Source of the DNA: Pedobacter sp. ASV17
GTDB taxonomy: Bacteria > Bacteroidota > Bacteroidia > Sphingobacteriales > Sphingobacteriaceae
Length of the DNA: 43,507 bases
Assembly (NCBI RefSeq): GCF_016429065.1
Contig: NZ_JAELTX010000031.1
Location: 1 to 43,507 of the forward strand
Reading direction: 5' to 3'
The translations under genes were made by a program, and so were the position numbers. Of the stretch, positions 38,545 to 43,507 are shown piece after piece (the first letter of the stretch is position 1; every line of letters starts with the position of its first letter). Below the pieces are notes generated by a model. That model ran no database searches, was not told the DNA's origin, and was given only the letters and a program-made list of their open reading frames with translations.

Positions 38545-39699
38545 CTAATAATTTGCTAGTTTATCCTTGTTTTTAGACGAATATGCGACTAGTAATATGC
38601 CCCCAATAAATAAAATCAATGAGATCAACTCAGCCTGTGTAAATGGAATTCCAGCAACGTTATATTTAGAGTTTACCCTGATCAATTCTACCAAGAAGCG
38701 TTCCACGCCAGCAAATATCATATAAATACCGAACATCGTTCCTGGCACGTTTATTTTGGTTCTAATTTTCCACAAGAACCAGAAAATCAACAACGCCGCA
38801 ATTACTTCGTAAATAGGCGTTGGATATACAGGTTGAGGCAGTTCGTTACAGAACCTACCCACACAACCTGGGATGGGATTTCCCTCTTCCGCTACGTTGT
38901 TAGGATAAGTATAGGCCCACAACCAATCTGGCAACCAGCTAAAAGGTTTAGGATTAAGATTCACAATCCCCCAATCGCCATCACCAGAAAGATGACAGCC
39001 AATACGACCTATGCCATATGCCAACATCATTCCAGGAGCACCAACATCAAGCATATGAAGTGGTTTAATGCCATTTTTACGAGCAATATAAAGTACTGCA
39101 GCGCCCCCACAAATCAAACCGCCGTAAAAGGTTAAACCGCTAAAAGAAAGCAAGCCACCAATAGGATCTTTAACGAAAGTGTCCCAATGCTCTAGGTTAT
39201 CGAATATTTTAGCCCCTAAGAAGCCCCATATGGCTGCCCAAACAATCATATGGCTCATCAGTTCATGCGGACGAACAGTTACCTCTACTTTTTTAGGCAT
39301 AGGTAGTTTAGCTTTTTCCTTTTCTTTATAAGACCAGTACACAAAAAGTGCGGCCAAACCTAAACCTCCCAACAGGTTTCCTTTGGTCGAAAGCAAAACC
39401 GTCTGCGAATCGGCTACAAACAACTTGTAGTTCAGCAACGCATAAATCAATTTATAACCTATCAAAAAGCCAAAAATACCATTAGAAACTAACTCCCAAG
39501 TAGTGGCAGGTTCACCCACCATGGTCACACGCTTTGTGGACTTAATTAATCCCAGCGCTTCCTTGCGTTGAAGCTCTTTGCTAAAAGCCCAATAAGCAGC
39601 TAAAAAAGCCAATGCTACAAATACACCAAACGTATTAAATGGCAGTGGCACTTCAATACCAAACAAATACGAAATAAAATGTGATACGGTTGGAAACAT
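38545..39699 (-). CDS. lgt: Prolipoprotein diacylglyceryl transferase
   Basis: This 384-residue integral membrane enzyme moves diacylglycerol from phosphatidylglycerol to the lipobox Cys of prolipoproteins. Recognisable Lgt segments are SGLTFYGGLICGGAAVLYIA, APGMMLAYGIGRIGCHLSGD (family core GRxGN; here GRIGC), PVYPTPIYEVIAALLIFWFL and MIFAGVERFLVELIRVNSKY. It is longer than the ~290-residue E. coli enzyme because of added N-terminal helices and the loop PNNVAEEGNPIPGCVGRFCN, as is usual in Bacteroidota. It acts on the lipoproteins encoded elsewhere in this window. The inositol monophosphatase gene follows after 3 bp. Confidence 0.95.
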   Translation of the reverse strand: MFPTVSHFISYLFGIEVPLPFNTFGVFVALAFLAAYWAFSKELQRKEALGLIKSTKRVTMVGEPATTWELVSNGIFGFLIGYKLIYALLNYKLFVADSQTVLLSTKGNLLGGLGLAALFVYWSYKEKEKAKLPMPKKVEVTVRPHELMSHMIVWAAIWGFLGAKIFDNLEHWDTFVKDPIGGLLSFSGLTFYGGLICGGAAVLYIARKNGIKPLHMLDVGAPGMMLAYGIGRIGCHLSGDGDWGIVNLNPKPFSWLPDWLWAYTYPNNVAEEGNPIPGCVGRFCNELPQPVYPTPIYEVIAALLIFWFLWKIRTKINVPGTMFGIYMIFAGVERFLVELIRVNSKYNVAGIPFTQAELISLILFIGGILLVAYSSKNKDKLANY

Positions 39700-39927
39700 A
39701 CGTAAAAAGTTTAGGCGAATATATAAAATTTGCCCATTCTTTTGCCCCTTTTAATCGCTTTTTCAGCCTTTACAAAGTCATTTTTAGAAATAGGTATCGT
39801 GTGGTATTAAAAGAAAGAAATCGTTAAAACATTAAGGAATTAAGAATATTAAGTCTTCATTTCCCCTAATTTCTTAATCCCGTAGACACATGACAAATCG
39901 TAATTCGTCAATCAAAAATCGTAAATC

Positions 39928-41250
39928 CTAGTGGTGTGCGTAAACCGTTTCCAGCTCGGCAACTTCTACTTCACCATCAGCAGTAAGGGCAACCAATTTA
40001 ACTTCCTTCAATTCGTTCACCATTAAAGGATCGTATTTGGCTTTTACTTTCACATAGTTTTTAGTGAAACCATGCATGAAACCATTTTTTTGATCGTCTT
40101 CAAAAAGCACTTGAGCGTTTGCTCCCACTTGCGATTCGTAGAAAGCTCTACGTTTTTTATCAGACAGGATATGCAACATTTTATTACGCTCGAAACGAGT
40201 GCTTCCAGCTACTTTGCCTTTCATTACCGCAGCTTCGGTTTGTTCACGTTCCGAATAGGTAAATACGTGCAAATAAGACACATCAAGACCATTCAGGAAT
40301 TCGTAGGTATCCAAAAAATCTTGTTGGGTTTCGCCTGGAAAGCCAACAATCACATCAACGCCAATACAGCAATTAGGCATCAGCTCTTTAATCTTAGCCA
40401 CCCTATCCACATAAAGTTCGCGTTGATAGCGACGTTTCATTAGGCCCAAAATTTTATTAGAACCCGATTGTAAAGGAATATGGAAATGCGGCACAAAACG
40501 TTTAGAGGTGGCCACAAACTCAATAATATCATTGCTCAGCAAATTAGGCTCAATGGACGAAATACGGATTCTCTCGATCCCTTCTACTTCATCTAAAGCC
40601 TTCACCAAATCAAAAAAGCGATCTTCCCTGTTGCCGTTCCTAATTCCAAAATCGCCAAGGTTTACTCCCGTAAGTACAATTTCTTTGACACCACTGGCCG
40701 CAATCTGCTGCGCTTTTTGCACCACACTTTCAATGGTATCGCTACGGCTGCCGCCACGAGCCAACGGAATGGTACAATAGGTACATGGGTAATCGCAGCC
40801 ATCCTGTACCTTTAAGAACGTACGTGTTCTATCGCCAATAGAATAAGCGGCAATAAAATTATGGTTTACCTTTTCAATGTCCTGTTGGTGTACTACCGCC
40901 TTTGGTTGTTTAGTCAAATCGGTAATAAACTCTACGATACGGAATTTTTCGGCTGCACCCAAAACCATATCAACGCCTTCAATTTCGGCAATTTCCTGTG
41001 GCTTAAGTTGTGCATAACAACCTACAATGGTTACGTAGGCATTGGGTGAATATTTAAGTGCTTCTTTTACGACCTTTCTGCATTTTTTATCGGCATGGTC
41101 GGTTACTGAACAAGTGTTGATGACATATACATCTGCCTTATCGGTAAATTCAACCACGCTGTAACCAGCATCGGTGAACAACCTGCCTATTGTTGAAGTT
41201 TCAGAGAAATTCAACTTACAACCCAGTGTATAAAAAGCTACTTTTTTCAT
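39928..41250 (-). CDS. mtaB: tRNA t6A37 methylthiotransferase MtaB
   Basis: This 440-residue radical-SAM methylthiotransferase converts t6A37 to ms2t6A37 in tRNAs that read ANN codons. The N-terminal UPF0004 domain has Cys in LGCKLN, NTCSVT and VGCYAQ for the auxiliary cluster. The radical-SAM motif is CDYPCTYCTIP (CxxxCxxC), followed by GVNLGDFG and SSIEPNLL, and a C-terminal TRAM domain (about 370-435). The opening KVAFYTLGCKLNFSET separates MtaB from MiaB and RimO. A TATCTTTG element on the minus strand (41267-41260) precedes the gene closely. Confidence 0.95.
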   Translation of the reverse strand: MKKVAFYTLGCKLNFSETSTIGRLFTDAGYSVVEFTDKADVYVINTCSVTDHADKKCRKVVKEALKYSPNAYVTIVGCYAQLKPQEIAEIEGVDMVLGAAEKFRIVEFITDLTKQPKAVVHQQDIEKVNHNFIAAYSIGDRTRTFLKVQDGCDYPCTYCTIPLARGGSRSDTIESVVQKAQQIAASGVKEIVLTGVNLGDFGIRNGNREDRFFDLVKALDEVEGIERIRISSIEPNLLSNDIIEFVATSKRFVPHFHIPLQSGSNKILGLMKRRYQRELYVDRVAKIKELMPNCCIGVDVIVGFPGETQQDFLDTYEFLNGLDVSYLHVFTYSEREQTEAAVMKGKVAGSTRFERNKMLHILSDKKRRAFYESQVGANAQVLFEDDQKNGFMHGFTKNYVKVKAKYDPLMVNELKEVKLVALTADGEVEVAELETVYAHH

Positions 41251-41259
41251 TTAAGGCAG

Positions 41260-41267
41260 CAAAGATA
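41260..41267 (-). promoter_or_regulatory. -7 element of mtaB
   Basis: TATCTTTG on the minus strand fits TAnnTTTG. It ends 9 bp before the ATG at 41250, giving a very short leader. No -33 TTTG is visible. Confidence 0.45.
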
Positions 41268-41364
41268 CGAAAATGTGGTTAGTTGTAGATTGCCTGCGGT
41301 AAGTTTTAAGTCATAAGTTAGATGTAACCGCCACTTTTAACCTTCTACTTTAAACTTACAACCT

Positions 41365-41928
41365 TTAATCGTTCCAACGGTAGCTTTCCTTTTCCAATCC
41401 AGCCAAGTCAATTACCCTATCGATAACCGTTTGTGCCACCTCCTCAATGGTTTTAGGCAAACTGTAAAAAGACGGATTGGCGGGACAGATAATACCACCT
41501 GCCTCAGTCACCAGTTTCATATTTTGTAAATGGATGAGACTAAAAGGTGTGTCACGCACTACAGCAACCAGCTTTCTACGTTCTTTCAAAATCACATCGG
41601 CAGCTCTCGAAATCAAATCGTTTGAAATACCGTGGGCAATGCGTCCCAAAGTTCCCATAGAGCAAGGGGCAATAATCATGGTGTCGTACTTTGCGGATCC
41701 TGATGCAAAAGGGGCATTGAAATCTGTTTTGGCATAAAAGTCAAAAGGATAATGTTTGTAGTCGTCGTTACCCAATTCATACTGCCAAACTTCTTTGGCA
41801 TTGTCAGACATCACCACTCCTACTTTTTCTATTTGTGCCGATAGCTTGCTTAGATTATCTAACAATAACTTGGCATAAACTGCTCCACTAGCTCCCGTAA
41901 CTGCGACTACAATTTTTCTCTTTTGCAT
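41365..41928 (-). CDS. UbiX-family flavin prenyltransferase
   Basis: This 187-residue flavoprotein attaches a dimethylallyl group to FMN to make prenyl-FMN, the cofactor of UbiD-type decarboxylases. It shows the N-terminal FMN-binding VAVTGASGAVYAKLLL, the central MIIAPCSMGTLGRIAHGISN, ERRKLVAVVRDTPFSLIHLQ and the end GGIICPANPSFYSLPKTIEE. Translation starts at ATG 41928 in preference to GTG 41934. A TATATTTG at 41941-41934 (minus) sits only 5 bp upstream, so a leaderless or alternative promoter is possible. No ubiD gene is in the window. Confidence 0.93.
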   Translation of the reverse strand: MQKRKIVVAVTGASGAVYAKLLLDNLSKLSAQIEKVGVVMSDNAKEVWQYELGNDDYKHYPFDFYAKTDFNAPFASGSAKYDTMIIAPCSMGTLGRIAHGISNDLISRAADVILKERRKLVAVVRDTPFSLIHLQNMKLVTEAGGIICPANPSFYSLPKTIEEVAQTVIDRVIDLAGLEKESYRWND

Positions 41929-42083
41929 AAGCACAAATATACAATGCCTATTTTAATGTGAGGGTAAAATCGCAAATGTGACGTTTCAATAGACTAAAGC
42001 GGCTTTTATTCGTTGTAAAAAATGGGCGATTTGCAAATAATTCGACTAAAAATCAACGCAGTACAACTTATAAGCATTTTTTA

Positions 42084-42115
42084 TTTGCAGGTAAAACTGG
42101 ATGTTTCTATATTTG
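42084..42115 (+). promoter_or_regulatory. Promoter of tRNA-Lys
   Basis: TTTG (42084-42087), a 20-bp spacer and TATATTTG (42108-42115) form a textbook Bacteroidota promoter 21 bp before the tRNA. Confidence 0.82.
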
Positions 42116-42136
42116 CACCTCCTTAGAACGAAGGAA

Positions 42137-42209
42137 GATTCCGTAGCTCAGCTGGTAGAGCATTACACTTTTAATGTAGTGGTCCTGGGTTCGAATCCCA
42201 GCGGGATCA
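42137..42209 (+). tRNA. tRNA-Lys (anticodon TTT)
   Basis: The 73-nt cloverleaf has acceptor GATTCCG/CGGGATC (one G-U pair) and discriminator A. The D arm is GCTCAGCTGGTAGAGC, the anticodon stem TACA/TGTA encloses loop CTTTTAA (anticodon TTT, lysine), and the T arm contains GGTTCGAATCC. No CCA is encoded. A terminator follows directly. Confidence 0.97.
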
Positions 42210-42211
42210 CG

Positions 42212-42240
42212 AAAAGCCTCAACCAAAGTTGGGGCTTTTT
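42212..42240 (+). terminator. Terminator of tRNA-Lys
   Basis: AAAAGCCTCAAC (42212-42223) pairs with GTTGGGGCTTTT (42228-42239) with one G-U pair, ending in a T run, 2 bp after the tRNA. Confidence 0.9.
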
Positions 42241-42291
42241 GCGTTAATAAGGTTTTTGGAAAGCGTTTGGGGAAACAATTAAAAGCTATAA

Positions 42292-42633
42292 CTATTTCTT
42301 TTGAGCCTGTTCCAACAAAACCTCTCCCCAATCATTTAATTTCCAAAGTACTTCTACCAGTTTTTCTCCAAGTGGTGTAAGCGAATATTCGACGCGGGGC
42401 GGCAATTCGTTAAAGCTTTTCTTATTTAAAATCCCATCCTGTTCTAATTCCTTTAATTGCTGATTGAGTACCCGCCTATCCACTTTAACAATTCCCCTTA
42501 GCATTTCACTTGGACGTTTTTCGCCTTCATTTATACGCCATACAATAGGAACCTTCCATTTCCCACTAATTGCATTCACGGCAAATTCCAATGGACAAAT
42601 TTTTTCTTCTATCGCTCGTTCCGTTATTTTCAT
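42292..42633 (-). CDS. HxlR-family (MarR-like winged helix) transcriptional regulator
   Basis: The 113 residues form the HxlR domain: Cys13 in KICPLEFAVNAISGKWKVPI, recognition region RPSEMLRGIVKVDRRVLNQQ, LKELEQDGILNKKSF and wing PRVEYSLTPLGEKLVEVLWK. In this family the N-terminal Cys often senses oxidants or electrophiles (as in HypR/QorR), which fits the divergent neighbour, a peroxiredoxin-like gene starting 143 bp away. Autorepression and control of that gene are likely but inferred. Confidence 0.92.
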   Translation of the reverse strand: MKITERAIEEKICPLEFAVNAISGKWKVPIVWRINEGEKRPSEMLRGIVKVDRRVLNQQLKELEQDGILNKKSFNELPPRVEYSLTPLGEKLVEVLWKLNDWGEVLLEQAQKK

Positions 42634-42725
42634 CTATTTATCTTTTTATTCTTCCACTCAAGAAGCCTACCATCAACTACGCTTGAAATTGACTTTTTTA
42701 TCCCATAGGGACAATTATATGCGGT

Positions 42726-42757
42726 ATTGCAGGTATGATTTTACTTTTAAACCTTTG
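42726..42757 (+). promoter_or_regulatory. Possible promoter of the peroxiredoxin-like gene
   Basis: ATTG (42726-42729), a 20-bp spacer and AACCTTTG (42750-42757, one mismatch to TAnnTTTG) place the transcription start near 42761. This rules out the in-frame ATG at 42735 and favours 42777 (or 42765). Confidence 0.5.
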
Positions 42758-42776
42758 CAAAAATATGAAACAAGTT

Positions 42777-43415
42777 ATGAAAAACTTAAAGCAGCAAATT
42801 GAAGAGCTAAATGAAAACTTAGCCCAGCAACTTCCTACAGAAATTTTGGAAGCCTTTGGCAAATCTATTCAGGATTTCAAAGCTAAAAACATTGAAGAGA
42901 ACAGCATCAACATCGGTGAGAATTTCCCTGATTTCCATCTATCTAATTCAAATCATGAAACTGTAGCTTTAAAAGACATGCTAAAAAATGGCAAAGTAAT
43001 CATTGCCTTCTTTCGTGGCAGCTGGTGCCCTTATTGCAACCTTGAATTAAAAGCACTACAAAAAAATCTTAAACGGATAGCTGATAAAAAAGCAACTCTT
43101 GTAGCCATTGCGCCACAAATGGCTAGTTATAACACTACGCTAACAGAAAATCATCAATTAGATTTTGAGCTATTGCTAGATAGAGACAATTTATTGGCCA
43201 AACAACTTGGCATTTCCATTCAGCTTCAGGATGATATTATTCCAATTTACAGTAGTTTAGGAATCGAGCTATCTACTTACAATGAGAATAATCATTACGA
43301 GCTCCCTGTCCCTGCCGTTTTTGTGGTAAACACAAATCAAAACATTATATATAAATTTGTTGACACCAATTACATGAACAGAATAAATATCGATGAGCTG
43401 ATTGAACAACTATAA
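42777..43415 (+). CDS. Peroxiredoxin-like (AhpC/TSA) thioredoxin-fold protein
   Basis: Starting at ATG 42777 (MKNLKQQIEELNENLAQQLP) the protein has 212 residues. A helical N-terminal part (1-45) is followed by an AhpC/TSA thioredoxin fold with active site FFRGSWCPYCNLELKALQ (Cys84, Cys87). The CPYC dithiol is thioredoxin-like rather than the single peroxidatic Cys of classical peroxiredoxins, typical of the peroxiredoxin-like family. VPAVFVVNTNQNIIYKFVDT supplies the cis-Pro strand. No signal peptide, so cytosolic. The divergent HxlR regulator upstream suggests redox-controlled expression. In-frame ATGs at 42765 and 42735 exist, the latter within the likely promoter. Confidence 0.88.
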   Translation: MKNLKQQIEELNENLAQQLPTEILEAFGKSIQDFKAKNIEENSINIGENFPDFHLSNSNHETVALKDMLKNGKVIIAFFRGSWCPYCNLELKALQKNLKRIADKKATLVAIAPQMASYNTTLTENHQLDFELLLDRDNLLAKQLGISIQLQDDIIPIYSSLGIELSTYNENNHYELPVPAVFVVNTNQNIIYKFVDTNYMNRINIDELIEQL

Positions 43416-43507
43416 ATAAAGCAAGAATGGTTCTAAAAACTCAGCTTTATTAAAATGGACAATTTATAATTCATTAAACAGTAGCGACAAGAATCCTAAA
43501 AATGTTC

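Noticed and set aside
42107..42331. 74-residue minus-strand frame with PAGIRTQDHYIKS
   Set aside because: It is antisense to tRNA-Lys and its terminator.

Overview
The window is about 43 kb of a Bacteroidota chromosome, most probably a Sphingobacteriaceae member close to Pedobacter. Four kinds of evidence support this. Promoters are of the TTTG-N18..23-TAnnTTTG type and Shine-Dalgarno sites are weak. Two secreted proteins carry type IX secretion (T9SS) C-terminal sorting domains. Families typical of the phylum are present (DUF4832, DUF4241, DUF6268, membrane-tethered AraC, POT carriers with a large inserted loop). Intergenic repeats are of Bacteroidota type. The first 98 bases are not genomic: a 53-base C run is followed by a Nextera-type transposase adapter, so the contig starts in a library artefact.

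Layout. 100-1734: a possible gene tail, then a hairpin-flanked element encoding one very basic 244-residue protein of unknown function, then a short gene remnant. 1735-7833: a DUF4832/trefoil lipoprotein, a membrane AraC regulator and a two-propeller T9SS cargo. 8040-11421: a DEDDh exonuclease with a DUF4241 lipoprotein, then an SDR oxidoreductase with an AraC regulator. 11431-15432: a protein with an N-terminus like extracellular contractile injection system (eCIS) cargo and a GH95 alpha-L-fucosidase, bracketed by a 195-bp direct duplication that includes a truncated copy of the first gene. 15565-17418: a second T9SS cargo. 17651-27473: tRNA-Pro and tRNA-Ser, a 7TM-HD phosphodiesterase, SPFH plus ribbon-helix-helix proteins, thiolase, an exported protein, a POT peptide carrier, a 1-Cys peroxiredoxin and a DUF72 protein.

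27837-31372 is the most interesting part. An ECF sigma factor is followed by a protein that fuses an anti-sigma-like cytoplasmic part and one membrane helix to a periplasmic trypsin-like protease. Divergently there are four tandem copies of a tiny Thr/Asp-rich lipoprotein, each with its own promoter and a terminator-like hairpin. The sigma gene and all four lipoprotein genes share one promoter motif, GTTACC-N14-G(T/C)ATTAA, with identical spacing. This suggests a self-contained, autoregulated envelope-stress regulon.

31398-34415 is a LytTR two-component system divergent from a DUF6268 outer-membrane barrel. The intergenic region carries four 9-bp repeats arranged as two mirror-image pairs, each with a 21-bp period, which is the geometry expected of LytTR operators. 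The rest (34429-43415) is mainly housekeeping: purB, an Nfu-type Fe-S carrier, inositol monophosphatase, lgt, mtaB, UbiX, tRNA-Lys, and an HxlR regulator divergent from a peroxiredoxin-like gene. A 0.8-kb island of palindromic repeats lies between the Nfu and inositol monophosphatase genes.
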